A stretch of 64,000 nt of DNA from Candidatus Poseidoniaceae archaeon (GTDB lineage Archaea; Thermoplasmatota; Poseidoniia; Poseidoniales; Poseidoniaceae), in the NCBI GenBank assembly GCA_030747695.1, contig JASLKG010000001.1, forward strand, positions 124,001 through 188,000. Direction: 5' to 3'. Shown here piece after piece: positions 8,803-18,779 of this stretch; positions within the stretch are counted from its first letter, which is position 1, and each line of letters opens with the position of its first letter. The notes under the pieces were generated by a model, which worked only from the letters and a program-made list of their open reading frames with translations, made no database searches and was not told where the DNA came from. The translations under genes and the position numbers were made by a program.

Positions 8803-10704
8803 TTAACCATGACGACCAAAGTGCTGGTCTAGTGCATTTAGTGGTATGCGCATTGCAGTTGGTCTCCCATGTACGCATGCCCAGGGATTAGGTATTCTCC
8901 TCATGTCATCTAACAATCGTCGCATTTCAGGTAATGTTAATTTCTCATTTGCTTTTACAGCACCTCTACATGAGTTTAGGAATGCTAGATGATCCTTTCT
9001 TTGTTCTAAGGTTTCAAGTGGCGCCCCATCTTCACTCAGGTCTAGTAACAAATCGTGAACAAATGGTTCTATGTCATCCCCTGTTAGTAAGGCAGGTGCG
9101 CTTGTAATACTAAATCCAGCAGCACTTGATGCAAAACGGAATCCTAGTTTGTCAAATGTTAATTTTGCAGCATCTAGGCGTGATTTCTGTCTCGCATTCA
9201 ATTCAAGTGGAATTGAAGATATACGTTCTTGGGGTTCCCACAATTTCTCATTGTGACGTAATCTTTCATACCTTACTCTTTCATGCAATGCGTGTTGGTC
9301 AATTAGTAATAATTCTTCACCACTTTGAACCAGTATGTAGGAATCTGCAAATTGAGCTAGAGGCTCCATTGATGGTAGATCATTGATTACAGGCCCTATA
9401 GGTCCATCATCTGCAGGGCTTGTTTTTTCTTTTCCTGCGTGCCTATGTAATTCTCTTTCTTGAATAGAAAGTGCTGGGGCAATTGCCTTTTCACCTGTGA
9501 TTGTTTTTTGACTACTAAGAGATGAGGATACAGGCCTAGATTTCTCTTCTTTGTAAGTATCATTAACTTTCTCTCCGGTTAGTGAAATTTGGGCAGAATT
9601 TGCCCAAGCGGGTTTTTCCACATTACGTTGAAATTTTGTTTCTGCTGCTAATGACGTAATTCCTGTAATTCCTCCACTAGATTCAGGTTCAGTAGGTGTT
9701 GTTTCTAATGTGAATGCTATGGCTCTCTCCAATCTTTCGAGAACTCTCCATGAATTTCGTAGTCTAACTTCTCTTTTTGTAGGATGAACGTTAACATCAA
9801 CTTCATTCGGCGGTAGTTCTAGTTTGAGGACAGCAACGGGGTGTCTACCTTGCATAAGTCTTGTTTTGTAGCCTCTGCGTATAGATTGCAAAAAGGGTTG
9901 TGCAGCAACAGGTCTATCATTAATCAGTACATGTATTTCATCGCCTTTACCTCTAGTAATATCTGGAGTGGAAATCCAACCACTCCATCGTTCTTCACCG
10001 GGGGCATCATCATCAGCTTTTGGTGATGAAATTTCAATCATTTTTCCTGCTTGCCCACCCAGGACATCATACAGTCTATCTTCTATTTCTTCAACGATTG
10101 GTACTTCCAAAAGTATACGATCATCACTGATTAATTTGAATCCCACTTCGGGGTGGGCGATAGCATGAGAAACGACTACATCGACAATACTACTTGTTTC
10201 AGTTGCAGGTCTCCGTTGAAATGAAAGTCTAGCAGGCTGATTTCTGAATAGATGATTTACTTCAATCGTTGTACCCTCGGGCATCCCTATTGGTTTTACT
10301 TCTCCTTTATCCCCATCTTCCATGATAATTTGACGCCCTTCCATTCCTTCAGGCCTAGAAGAAATTGATAATTTGCTAACCATCCCTATACTTGCTAAAG
10401 CTTCTCCACGGAAACCAAGTGTCATTATTGAAGAAAGGTCATTTTGGTGTTTCAATTTGCTAGTTGCATGCCTATCTAAGGCTAGAGCCAAATCTTCTTC
10501 ATGGATTCCACTTCCATTATCTGATATTGAAATAACATCAAAACCACCTCGCTCAATAGATATTACCAAATTTTTCGCACCTGCATCTATTGAATTTTCA
10601 ATCAATTCTTTTACTACTTGTGCAGGCCTTTCTACAACTTCTCCAGCAGCAATATGACCTATTGTATTTTCATCAAGTTGTGTTATCCTATTGGGTGTTT
10701 TCAT
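8803..10704 (-). CDS. mutL: DNA mismatch repair protein MutL (endonuclease-type)
   Basis: 633 residues. The N-terminal GHKL ATPase has IAAGEVVERPAQVVKELIEN (about 18-37), SDNGSGI and GFRGEALASI, which bind ATP. The C-terminal dimerisation/endonuclease half carries LIDQHALHERVRYE, matching the DQHA(x)2E(x)4E metal-dependent nicking motif, plus SCRGAVKANEKL and CVHGRPT, the other conserved endonuclease motifs. It should therefore nick DNA, unlike E. coli MutL. The start ATG overlaps the mutS stop (ATGA) and its ribosome site GGAGGGTGA lies in the end of mutS, so the two are coupled. This is the bacterial-type system, which most archaea lack. Confidence 0.95.
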   Translation of the reverse strand: MKTPNRITQLDENTIGHIAAGEVVERPAQVVKELIENSIDAGAKNLVISIERGGFDVISISDNGSGIHEEDLALALDRHATSKLKHQNDLSSIMTLGFRGEALASIGMVSKLSISSRPEGMEGRQIIMEDGDKGEVKPIGMPEGTTIEVNHLFRNQPARLSFQRRPATETSSIVDVVVSHAIAHPEVGFKLISDDRILLEVPIVEEIEDRLYDVLGGQAGKMIEISSPKADDDAPGEERWSGWISTPDITRGKGDEIHVLINDRPVAAQPFLQSIRRGYKTRLMQGRHPVAVLKLELPPNEVDVNVHPTKREVRLRNSWRVLERLERAIAFTLETTPTEPESSGGITGITSLAAETKFQRNVEKPAWANSAQISLTGEKVNDTYKEEKSRPVSSSLSSQKTITGEKAIAPALSIQERELHRHAGKEKTSPADDGPIGPVINDLPSMEPLAQFADSYILVQSGEELLLIDQHALHERVRYERLRHNEKLWEPQERISSIPLELNARQKSRLDAAKLTFDKLGFRFASSAAGFSITSAPALLTGDDIEPFVHDLLLDLSEDGAPLETLEQRKDHLAFLNSCRGAVKANEKLTLPEMRRLLDDMRRIPNPWACVHGRPTAMRIPLNALDQHFGRHG

Positions 10705-13322
10705 TTTTCACCCTCCATCATTTTGATTAATTTATACAATGAATCTTGAGCTTCTCTCGGAGATAAGGAATCAGGATCAATTTCACTTAATGCACGTTTT
10801 AGTGATTCAGAAACAGGGTCTTTCTCAATTTTTACTTTTGGAGTACCTACGAAACCTAACAGTGATGATTGCCCATTTTCTCTTGCAATAGGAGTGCCAG
10901 TTTGGCCAGCCTTTGCACCACCGGCTTGCTTTTCTAAGAATCCAAGTAAATCACCTGCACGTTCTACCACATGCCTTGGTAATCCTGCTAGAGCAGCAAC
11001 TTGTACGCCATAAGAATCATCACAGGGGCCATTTTCAACAGTATGTAGGAATCTTAACTCTCCATCACTTTGAGCAACTCTAACAGAAACATTGGCTAAT
11101 CCATTTGTTTCACCTTCTAATCCAATCAATTGATGATAATGTGTTGCAAATAATGTTCTAGCATTAATTCTTGAACAAATATCCTCAGTTACCGACCAAG
11201 CAATTGAAAGCCCATCAAATGTGGAAGTACCTCTTCCAATTTCATCCAATAAAATTAGCGAATTAGAGGTTGCTCTCTTCAAGATGTGAGCTACTTCCAT
11301 CATTTCCATCATGAATGTTGAACGCCCTCTTCTTATGTCATCACTAGCACCTACTCTTGTGAAGATTCTATCAATTAACCCTACTTGAGCAGATTCTGCT
11401 GGAACAAAAGAGCCCGACTGTGCTAATATAGAAAGCAATGCAGCGCATCGAAGATGTGTGGATTTACCACCCATATTGGGGCCTGTAATCAGTAAGAAAT
11501 TCCTCTTTTTATCCATTCGAATATCATTTGGCACATATCCAGTATTTGTTTCTAATACCGGGTGTCTAAGACCCTTGGCAATTAATCGCTGGTCTTCATG
11601 GATTGAAGGCCTCTTCCAAGATCTGTTCCTTGCAACTTGTGCAAAGCATTGCAGTACATCTATAATCGCAATATGGGCACTTATTCTTCTCAAAGCATGT
11701 ACATGATCCCTGCATCTATCTCTCAGGTCACGAAACATATCGTATTCGATTTGATTAGCCTTTGTATCGGCCGTCAACAACTTGTCATCCCATTCAATTA
11801 AATCGTCAGTCACATATCGATTTCCATTAGTCATCTGTTGTTTTCTACGCCAATCTTCAGGAACTTTACTTTCATGTGTTTTTGTTACTTCAATAAACCA
11901 ACCAATCTGGCGGTTATATCTTACCTTAAGCGATGGAATTTCCAATCTAGCCCTTTCTTTTGTTTCCAAATCTTTGAACCATTTATGCCCGGTTTTTGCA
12001 GCATTTCTCAATTCATCTAATTTTGAATTTATGCCATTACGAATCAAACTACCATCTCTCAACGAAAGAGGTTGTTCATCATTTAGGTTCGCTTGTATGT
12101 CAATTCTCATCAATTCTAAACAATCTAGATCACTTGATAGATTATACAGAAGAGGGTCATCTATTTCAGAAATTAGAGTTTTCATTTTCGGCATTCTTTC
12201 GAGAGCAAGAGCGATTGCAACTAAATCACGACCGCCAGAACGGTTGTAGGATAGTTGTGTAGCCAATCTTTCCATATCTCTTAAGCCCTTTAAGACATCT
12301 CTAATGGCATCTAATCTTCTTGAAGAGCGCATTAGGGCTGCAACTGAGTTTTGCCTTTCAACAATTCGTTCAATAACTGAAAGTGGACGCAGTAGCCATG
12401 ATTTTAGCGTTCTACGTCCCATTGAAGTTCTGCAGTTATCTATGGCCCCTAGGAGGCTTCCTTCTTTTTCACCTGAGAGCGTTTGGGTTAATTCGAGATT
12501 TCGAAGTGTGGTTTGATCTAATACCATACTAGATGTATCACTCAAAATTTCAATCTCTCTTAAATCAATTGAGTCAACTAATTGCATAGATGCCAAGTAA
12601 TCAGCAGCCAATCCTGCTGCAGACATGGCTAATGGTGAGTCTCCCAAATCGATGTGCCCCAAATCGCCAACTTCTAGAATTCTTTTTAGTGAATTTTCAC
12701 CACGATTTTTACTAGAGCTGTGTTGTGAAAAGGTCACTCTATCAAGATTAGAAATTATTTCACGCATTTCTTCTCTATCAGCATCTCTTGGTGAAAATAC
12801 GAGCTCATTAGGTGCAGATCTAAGCAGATCATCCAATAGTCTATTCCATCTATCATCGCCCTTGTGTTCAGCAGTCCATGCATAACCAGTTGATGCATCA
12901 ATTGTAGCTAATCCTATCCCCTCAGATTTCACAATAACTGCAGCTAGAGCCGCAACATCATCTGTTCCAATCAGACTTTCCTCGTACAATGACCCTGGCG
13001 TATATATTCTCGTAACAACACGTTCCAACAATTTGGATCCTTCTCTCAGTTCTTGTTCTTGTTCAGCAACACATACTTTGAATCCAGCTTGTAACATCTG
13101 TTTTAGATAATCTTCTAGTGCATGCCACGGAAAACCAGACATTGGTATTGGGTTGTCTGCTTTTTTGTCTCTACTAGTTAGTGTAATACCCAGAATTTCT
13201 GATGCTATAACTGCATCATCATGAAATTGCTCATAGAAGTCTCCCATTCTGAAAAATAGTATAGAATCGGGGTGTTCATTCTTGATGTCCATATATTGAT
13301 CCATCATGCCCCGCTTAGTCAT
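10701..13322 (-). CDS. mutS: DNA mismatch repair protein MutS (MutS1 type)
   Basis: 873 residues, full length. FFRMGDFYEQF (about 23-33) carries the Phe-x-Glu mismatch-reading motif, so this is MutS1 rather than a MutS2 or MutS5 relative. The Walker A GPNMGGKSTHLR lies near residue 620 and LLDEIGRGTS is the Walker B/signature region, followed by FATHYHQL. The start is fixed by GGAGGTG a few bases upstream of ATG 13322. It is co-transcribed and translationally coupled with mutL. The presence of both proteins with intact motifs predicts working methyl-independent mismatch repair. Acquisition from bacteria is inferred from the family's distribution, not from base composition. Confidence 0.96.
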   Translation of the reverse strand: MTKRGMMDQYMDIKNEHPDSILFFRMGDFYEQFHDDAVIASEILGITLTSRDKKADNPIPMSGFPWHALEDYLKQMLQAGFKVCVAEQEQELREGSKLLERVVTRIYTPGSLYEESLIGTDDVAALAAVIVKSEGIGLATIDASTGYAWTAEHKGDDRWNRLLDDLLRSAPNELVFSPRDADREEMREIISNLDRVTFSQHSSSKNRGENSLKRILEVGDLGHIDLGDSPLAMSAAGLAADYLASMQLVDSIDLREIEILSDTSSMVLDQTTLRNLELTQTLSGEKEGSLLGAIDNCRTSMGRRTLKSWLLRPLSVIERIVERQNSVAALMRSSRRLDAIRDVLKGLRDMERLATQLSYNRSGGRDLVAIALALERMPKMKTLISEIDDPLLYNLSSDLDCLELMRIDIQANLNDEQPLSLRDGSLIRNGINSKLDELRNAAKTGHKWFKDLETKERARLEIPSLKVRYNRQIGWFIEVTKTHESKVPEDWRRKQQMTNGNRYVTDDLIEWDDKLLTADTKANQIEYDMFRDLRDRCRDHVHALRRISAHIAIIDVLQCFAQVARNRSWKRPSIHEDQRLIAKGLRHPVLETNTGYVPNDIRMDKKRNFLLITGPNMGGKSTHLRCAALLSILAQSGSFVPAESAQVGLIDRIFTRVGASDDIRRGRSTFMMEMMEVAHILKRATSNSLILLDEIGRGTSTFDGLSIAWSVTEDICSRINARTLFATHYHQLIGLEGETNGLANVSVRVAQSDGELRFLHTVENGPCDDSYGVQVAALAGLPRHVVERAGDLLGFLEKQAGGAKAGQTGTPIARENGQSSLLGFVGTPKVKIEKDPVSESLKRALSEIDPDSLSPREAQDSLYKLIKMMEGEK

Positions 13323-13397
13323 AATCGCACCTCCACCGCTTACGCTGGACCAGTGCTACTTCAACGGGGGTTCGTAAACAATCCCCTCAAAATTGCC

Positions 13398-13416
13398 CTC
13401 ATTCCTACGGAATGAG
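13398..13416. terminator. 8-bp perfect hairpin, loop TAC
   Basis: CTCATTCC-TAC-GGAATGAG sits ten bases downstream of the minus-strand membrane protein gene (stop at 13426) and 76 bases before mutS. It could terminate or process the upstream transcript, or act as a leader element of mutS. There is no long U-tract after it, so an intrinsic terminator is only one possibility. Confidence 0.45.
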
Positions 13417-13425
13417 CAAATCTAA

Positions 13426-14568
13426 TTAGAAAACCTCTCCTTTTCTTAATGCATCAGCTATATTCCATCCCATCATGCCCAATATCAACAGAGATGTGAA
13501 TATAAATCCTAAATCAATAAGTCCTCTCATGCTGGTAAAAGAAAGTCTTTCTTCAGGATCAATTGAGATAGCAGAAGGAGAATCTTGCGCATCTATTCCA
13601 TGTATCGAAATAACTCCAGAATCATCTATAGAAGCATACGTAGGTTGTATGCTCATTGCATAAGGTAGCTTTTCAATTTCGGCATTACCATCACTAATTA
13701 TTGCTACTGTAGAAGAACCAATCTCTCCAAATAACCACACATCCGAATTTGTATCCATTGCGGCTGCAGTACTTGCCAAACCGATAGAAGAAATACCCGA
13801 ATGATCAATTCTTACAGTATCAGAACTTCCAGCAGCAAAGTAAACTCCATCAGATCCTAGCATTGTGTGAATTTCTCCTTCATCACCAAGATGTATGATT
13901 TTAGTGTCAGGTGAGTTGATACCATCCCATGTAATTTCAACAACTAATTCATACATAGGAGGCGATGCAGGATTACCCCCTATCCAGGAGGAGGGGGCCA
14001 TCCATGATCCGCCAGCCAACCATCCATTTTCTGTAGGAATAACGCTGTTGATAATGATGTCATCACTCATTTGTGATTGGTTAGAAGCATCTTCTAGACC
14101 ATTAATCCAAAATCCAGCAAATGAATGAGTCATTCCGTTTTGTATAATTAACAGGATAGCATCTCCATTGACAGATAAGTCTGTGGTAGTATAATCCTGG
14201 CCAAGATACATTGCAGCCCATGCTCCATCATGTTCCCATTCGTCTTCATGAAAATGAATCAGGCCTTCTTCTCCGAAACATGCAAATGTTATGTGCACAT
14301 GCTTTGCAAGGCATGTTGCATTTTCTTTTTGAATTGAACTATCTCCAAGATCAACGTACAAACCATCGTCTTGCATATTGAGAACAGCATCGCCAGCAAC
14401 GTCTATTACCATACCATTTGCACTGACACTAGCTCCATCTCTTACTCCAGATAATTCGTTGGACCAATCTACCATTAGGCCACCAATAATTATGAAAATG
14501 GCAAATAAGACAAATGAAAGCCACTGATGCTCAGACTCTTCTTCTAGTAACCGCTTCCACCCGCTCAT
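13426..14568 (-). CDS. Membrane protein with large extracytoplasmic domain, unknown
   Basis: 380 residues. An N-terminal helix SFVLFAIFIIIGGLMVDW (about 19-36) and a C-terminal helix LGFIFTSLLILGMMGWNI (about 353-370) bracket roughly 315 residues that are acidic, Ser/Gly-rich and beta-rich, with repeated short strands such as MLGSDGVYFAAGSSDT. This suggests an anchored beta-propeller facing outward, but no named repeat family is clear. One possible disulfide pair is C82/C92. The N-terminus is cytosolic and charged. There is no Shine-Dalgarno before the ATG, so the transcript may be leaderless. It diverges from rpl10e. Confidence 0.65.
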   Translation of the reverse strand: MSGWKRLLEEESEHQWLSFVLFAIFIIIGGLMVDWSNELSGVRDGASVSANGMVIDVAGDAVLNMQDDGLYVDLGDSSIQKENATCLAKHVHITFACFGEEGLIHFHEDEWEHDGAWAAMYLGQDYTTTDLSVNGDAILLIIQNGMTHSFAGFWINGLEDASNQSQMSDDIIINSVIPTENGWLAGGSWMAPSSWIGGNPASPPMYELVVEITWDGINSPDTKIIHLGDEGEIHTMLGSDGVYFAAGSSDTVRIDHSGISSIGLASTAAAMDTNSDVWLFGEIGSSTVAIISDGNAEIEKLPYAMSIQPTYASIDDSGVISIHGIDAQDSPSAISIDPEERLSFTSMRGLIDLGFIFTSLLILGMMGWNIADALRKGEVF

Positions 14569-14602
14569 GAACTGTTCGGAGGTGAGCCCCTTCTATCGGT
14601 TT

Positions 14603-14617
14603 TCCCCCTACGGGGGA
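14603..14617. promoter_or_regulatory. 6-bp perfect hairpin, loop TAC
   Basis: TCCCCC-TAC-GGGGGA lies in the divergent gap between the membrane protein gene (start 14568, minus) and rpl10e (start 14685, plus). It shares the TAC loop and G/C stem with other palindromes of the window. A shared operator or an RNA leader hairpin of either gene is possible. Confidence 0.45.
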
Positions 14618-14684
14618 GTTTCAAGTGGTATCGGTATCGTCTTAAGGAGAGTGTAGGTCGCACGGATGCCCGGAGGTACCAATC

Positions 14685-15224
14685 ATGGCACGTAAGCCCG
14701 CAAAGATGTATCGCAGACTCAAAGGTCCTGCATATACACGACGCAAGTATATTGGCGGTGTACCAAACAACAGGATTCTATCTTACTACTCCGGCAACCG
14801 CCGTGCTGCAGAGATTGGTGAATTCAAAATGGAGATGAGTCTTTTCGCAGATGAATCATGCCAAATCCGCCATACAGCACTTGAAGCAGCACGTGTAATT
14901 TCTAATTCTACAATTAGGAATGTGGCTGGTGCATTAGGATATGCATTGAGAATCCATACTTATCCTCACCACGTACTTCGAGAGAATAAGCAAGCTACAG
15001 GTGCTGGTGCAGACCGTGTATCTCAAGGTATGCGATGTGCTTTCGGTAAGAACGTAGGTACAGCAGCACGTGTCAAGAGAGGCCAGAGAGTAATTTCACT
15101 AAAGTTCAGACCTGAAGACTATCTTGTAGCAAAGGATGCTCTAAGAAAAGCATCAATGAAATTCCCAACTCCTTGTACAACAAAGTTGATCACTGGTCAT
15201 GAGCATGTAAAAGGACTAGTTTGA
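14685..15224 (+). CDS. rpl10e: Large ribosomal subunit protein uL16 (L10e)
   Basis: 179 residues, the archaeal/eukaryotic L10e form of L16, which sits near the peptidyl-transferase and GTPase centres of the 50S subunit. The start MARKPAKMYRRLKGPAYTRR and the YIGGVPNNRI segment are characteristic, as is GADRVSQGMRCAFGKNVGTA in the middle. The C-terminus is basic. A strong GGAGGT site precedes the ATG by seven bases. It is followed by a hairpin with a short T-rich tail at 15230, so it probably forms a single-gene transcript upstream of the ABCE1 operon. Confidence 0.97.
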   Translation: MARKPAKMYRRLKGPAYTRRKYIGGVPNNRILSYYSGNRRAAEIGEFKMEMSLFADESCQIRHTALEAARVISNSTIRNVAGALGYALRIHTYPHHVLRENKQATGAGADRVSQGMRCAFGKNVGTAARVKRGQRVISLKFRPEDYLVAKDALRKASMKFPTPCTTKLITGHEHVKGLV

Positions 15225-15229
15225 TAGTT

Positions 15230-15252
15230 AATCCCATTGAGGGATTTTCTTT
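15230..15252 (+). terminator. Candidate terminator of rpl10e
   Basis: Six bases after the rpl10e stop codon, AATCCC-ATTGA-GGGATT forms a perfect 6-bp stem followed by TTCTTT. Archaeal termination mainly needs the U-rich stretch, with the hairpin optional, so this is plausible but unproven. Confidence 0.45.
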
Positions 15253-15355
15253 AACTGGTTAATTCCTCAAAATCTGATAAAACGACTTGAGGTTAAATGA
15301 AACACCGGCTGATTGATGAATAATCGTTAGGACGCATATATAGGAGGAGATAGTC

Positions 15356-17134
15356 ATGCGTATTGCAGTTCTGAAAGAAGACAACTGTCAACCAAAGAAA
15401 TGTATGGACGAGTGCATGGTATTTTGTCCTCCTGTTCGTAATGGGCAGGAATGTGTTGTGATGGATGAAAAAACAGGCAAGCCTCACATTTCTGAATCGC
15501 TTTGCATAGGCTGTGGGATTTGTGTAAACAAGTGCCCACATGACGCTTTGATAATTACGCAACTTCCTTCAGAGTTAGAAAGTGATATGATTCATCGCTA
15601 TTCATTAAACGGATTTCGTTTGTTCCGTTTGCCAACTCCCTCTAAGGAATCTGTAGTTGGTATTTTGGGTCCGAATGGAATGGGTAAATCTACTGCATTC
15701 AATATTCTCAGTGGTTCTTTAACTCCAAATCTTGGAGATTTTGAAGCAGATGAAGTGTGGTGGGAAGATGCAATAGAGAGCCTACCTAGAGGCGAACTTC
15801 GAGATTTCTTTATAGATCTAAGTAATTCTGAAGTAACAGTTGCATTGAAGCCTCAATATGTTGATCATATTCCTAAAGCGGTCAAAGGAAAAGTGGGGGA
15901 ACTCTTGAGATCAGTTGATGAAAGGGATATGTGTGAAGTGATGGTTTCCAAATTAGGACTGGAACATCTTGTTGAAAGAAATTTAGATCAATTATCTGGA
16001 GGAGAGTTACAACGAATAGCAATTTGCGCAACATTGCTTAAGGATGCAGATGTCTATTTCTTCGATGAACCATCATCATATCTTGACATACATGAGAGAA
16101 TGAGAATAGTTAGGATTATTCAAGAACTTGCTGAGACGGCAAGAGTCATTGTAATTGAACACGATTTGGCAGTATTAGATGTACTTGCAGACCTTGTACA
16201 CATCGTTTATGGCCAGAAAGGAGCATTTGGAATTTTCACACCAGCTAGATCTACAAGGCAGGCAATAAATTCCTATCTTGATGGCTTCTTGGTCGAGCAG
16301 AATGTAAGAATTAGGGATAAACCAATCAAATTCAAGACTCACACAGATCGGATGTCGGAATTAGGCAGCCCAGTTGTTGAATGGGGAGAAGTAGAAAAAA
16401 GCCTTGGAACATTCAATCTTAAGACAGGTAATGGCAAAGTCCATCAGTCCGAAGTAGTTGGAGTAGTTGGTCCAAATGGTACAGGAAAAAGTACAATGGT
16501 CAAAATCCTAGCTGGTGAGTATGAATATGAGGGAGGGTGGGTAACTGCAAATGCATCCATTTCATACAAACCACAACATATTGATACAGATTTGGATTGT
16601 ACAGTTCAGACATGGCTAGATAGTGAGGTAGGGCCAAAGTGGCGAAGCGGAGAATTTCATGTTAATGTGATAAGAGCATTAGGAGTAGATGAATTACTAG
16701 CAAAGCAGGTGGATACGCTTTCAGGAGGAGAAGCACAGTCAGTAGCGATTGCAGTGTGTTTAGGAAAAGAAGCAGATCTATACCTACTTGATGAACCAAG
16801 TGCCCATCTAGATGCTAATGCTAGAATGGAAACAGCAAAAGCGATTAGAAAAACAATGGAGACAAATGAAAAAGCAGCATTTGTTATTGATCACGATGTT
16901 TATTTTATTGATATAGTTTCAGATTCCTTACTTGTATTCGAAGGAGAAGGTGGCATTAATGGCATGGCTGAAGGCCCCTTTGCTTTGAGAGAAGGTATGA
17001 ATAGATTTCTGAAGGGCGTAGATGTAACCTTCCGCAGAGACCATGATTCGAAACGCCCACGAATCAATAAGGGATCCAGCCGTAAAGATAGAGAACAGAG
17101 GCAGAAGGGAGATTACTACTCCTTTGATTCATGA
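15356..17134 (+). CDS. Ribosome recycling/splitting ATPase ABCE1 (RNase L inhibitor homologue)
   Basis: 592 residues. It splits 70S ribosomes after termination and rescue. The N-terminus has two 4Fe-4S clusters: C11, C16, C20, C24 and a ferredoxin-type CIGCGICVNKC near residue 50. Two ABC domains follow: Walker A GPNGMGKST (about 102) with signature LSGGELQRIA, and GPNGTGKST (about 375) with LSGGEAQSVA. Both Walker B motifs are present (YFFDEPSSYLD and YLLDEPSAHLD). A basic tail closes the protein. An AGGAGGAGA site lies just upstream of the ATG. Only nine bases separate it from the nuclease genes, which implies one transcript. Confidence 0.97.
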   Translation: MRIAVLKEDNCQPKKCMDECMVFCPPVRNGQECVVMDEKTGKPHISESLCIGCGICVNKCPHDALIITQLPSELESDMIHRYSLNGFRLFRLPTPSKESVVGILGPNGMGKSTAFNILSGSLTPNLGDFEADEVWWEDAIESLPRGELRDFFIDLSNSEVTVALKPQYVDHIPKAVKGKVGELLRSVDERDMCEVMVSKLGLEHLVERNLDQLSGGELQRIAICATLLKDADVYFFDEPSSYLDIHERMRIVRIIQELAETARVIVIEHDLAVLDVLADLVHIVYGQKGAFGIFTPARSTRQAINSYLDGFLVEQNVRIRDKPIKFKTHTDRMSELGSPVVEWGEVEKSLGTFNLKTGNGKVHQSEVVGVVGPNGTGKSTMVKILAGEYEYEGGWVTANASISYKPQHIDTDLDCTVQTWLDSEVGPKWRSGEFHVNVIRALGVDELLAKQVDTLSGGEAQSVAIAVCLGKEADLYLLDEPSAHLDANARMETAKAIRKTMETNEKAAFVIDHDVYFIDIVSDSLLVFEGEGGINGMAEGPFALREGMNRFLKGVDVTFRRDHDSKRPRINKGSSRKDREQRQKGDYYSFDS

Positions 17135-17143
17135 GGATTAGAT

Positions 17144-18751
17144 ATGCCCATTCAAATACCTCCAGAAGCTCAATCTATTGGAAGAGCAAGAGGTCGTCTT
17201 TCAGCATCATCATTGACTACATTCAATCGATGCAACAAACAATGGTTTCTTAATTATAGAATAGGCCTTAGGGGGCCATTATCTCCACATCAGGTACTAG
17301 GAGTTCATGTTGAAGATGGTTTGTGTTCTTTGTTTATGGAAAGGGCACCTTATGTTGATTCTCAATCAGAATTACGCGATTGGATAATGGGTAAAACTGC
17401 AAACAAAGCAATTGAAGTATTCGAGCAAGGTAAATCCGAGTTTGAAAATGCATTATGGTCCAAAGGATCATGGGATGAAACATTCACTATAGAAATGATT
17501 GAATCAATGCTCATAAATGGCTTAGAATTACAACTAGAAGAGGTTGAATCTTGCCATAAAGCGGGAGGAGGGATAAATGAATTTGATATACCGTCTCCTT
17601 GCTGGGATTCTCCTCCTTATTTTGCGCAACCAGATAAAGTAAATCAGATGATGAATTGGAAAGATGTCCCGTATGAATTTAGTAAAGAACAACTTACTTG
17701 GAGTGATGCGTGGGAGATTGCAAGGCCATGGGTCAAAGATCCAAGAAACCCTCAACCCCAAAGAATGTACCATAATGACAAATGGGCTGCAGGTGAATGT
17801 GATTTAGTTCATAGATGGGATGGAAGAATTAGAATCATTGATGTTAAGATGGGAGATGGAAGTGGCAAATTTGCCTCATCATTGCCGGATCAACTTAATT
17901 TCTATTCATGGTTATGGGATCAAACCCACGAATCAAACTGTGAGGGTTTAGAAGGATGGTATTTGACAAATGGCCTACGTAAGATTGTAGATCTCGAAAA
18001 TAAAGATTCTTCTTATTACAAATCAGTATATGACAAGATGAAAAAATGGCCATCAGATAATCAATTCCCACTCGCTGAAAGATGCGATGGTGAATCAGGA
18101 GGATGTTTGTGGTGCTCTATCGATAATGTAGAGTATGATAAACCAAATATTTCCATGCCATATGAATCACTTTCTTCTATACCATCCAGAGTTAATGTGA
18201 AAGGTGTGCTGCAAGGATCTTGGGGGCCATTGCCAAATCATTATGGAGAACCTGTATTGGGTGCAATGATCCAAGCAGGCGACAAAATGGTCACAATAGA
18301 AGAAAGCCAACCTGGATCATATCCATTGATGCATAGCGCAGAAAATGGAGAGGTCATCATTACTGGCGCATTGCCAGGAGTATGGAGAGGACAACCTCGC
18401 CTTTATCTTGATTCAAAGAGCCAAATAGTAAACGAATCAAGCTTAGAATTGACGCGTATGGGTATGTTGCGCACTAAAGCAAACGTGCAAGGAATCATAA
18501 TGTCATGTTCAAAGAGAGACGGAAAAAGATCAGACGGGCGCCCATGGTCAATGGTTTCATTCCATTTATGGGATGGAGATAGGGTTGCTGAAGTTGTTGC
18601 ATTCGGTTCATCAATCAATGGTACAATGCTTTCATTGAAGCCAGGGATGGAGATTGGTATCTATGCAGCCGAACTAGGTTGGAGAGAAGGATTGGTCCAA
18701 CTAAGAATTGATTCCCGCAATACTCGAATAGAAATCAAAACGAAGAGTTGA
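17144..18751 (+). CDS. Cas4/RecB-like PD-(D/E)XK nuclease with Fe-S cysteines and C-terminal OB-like domain (copy 1)
   Basis: 535 residues. RLSASSLTTFNRCNKQWF (about 17-34) is the N-terminal RecB-family segment with the first cluster cysteine. GECDLVHRW with IRIIDVKMG (about 212-232) supplies the catalytic acidic residues and lysine, and LPDQLNFYSWLW is the QxxxY motif. CDGESGGCLWC (about 318-328) gives three more cysteines, so a 1+3 set suited to a 4Fe-4S cluster as in Cas4, AddB and Dna2. The last 100 residues (ANVQGIIMSCSKRDG, MVSFHLWDGDR) look like an OB-fold. It is paralogous to the next gene. A single-strand DNA repair nuclease is the best inference. No CRISPR is nearby. Confidence 0.8.
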   Translation: MPIQIPPEAQSIGRARGRLSASSLTTFNRCNKQWFLNYRIGLRGPLSPHQVLGVHVEDGLCSLFMERAPYVDSQSELRDWIMGKTANKAIEVFEQGKSEFENALWSKGSWDETFTIEMIESMLINGLELQLEEVESCHKAGGGINEFDIPSPCWDSPPYFAQPDKVNQMMNWKDVPYEFSKEQLTWSDAWEIARPWVKDPRNPQPQRMYHNDKWAAGECDLVHRWDGRIRIIDVKMGDGSGKFASSLPDQLNFYSWLWDQTHESNCEGLEGWYLTNGLRKIVDLENKDSSYYKSVYDKMKKWPSDNQFPLAERCDGESGGCLWCSIDNVEYDKPNISMPYESLSSIPSRVNVKGVLQGSWGPLPNHYGEPVLGAMIQAGDKMVTIEESQPGSYPLMHSAENGEVIITGALPGVWRGQPRLYLDSKSQIVNESSLELTRMGMLRTKANVQGIIMSCSKRDGKRSDGRPWSMVSFHLWDGDRVAEVVAFGSSINGTMLSLKPGMEIGIYAAELGWREGLVQLRIDSRNTRIEIKTKS

Positions 18752-18779
18752 ATAGAGAGCAAAGTTGCAAGCATTAGTC

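Noticed and set aside
9071-13300. Plus-strand ORFs inside mutL and mutS (e.g. 11782-12249, 155 residues)
   Set aside because: Antisense shadows of genes with clear motifs; composition typical of reversed coding sequence.
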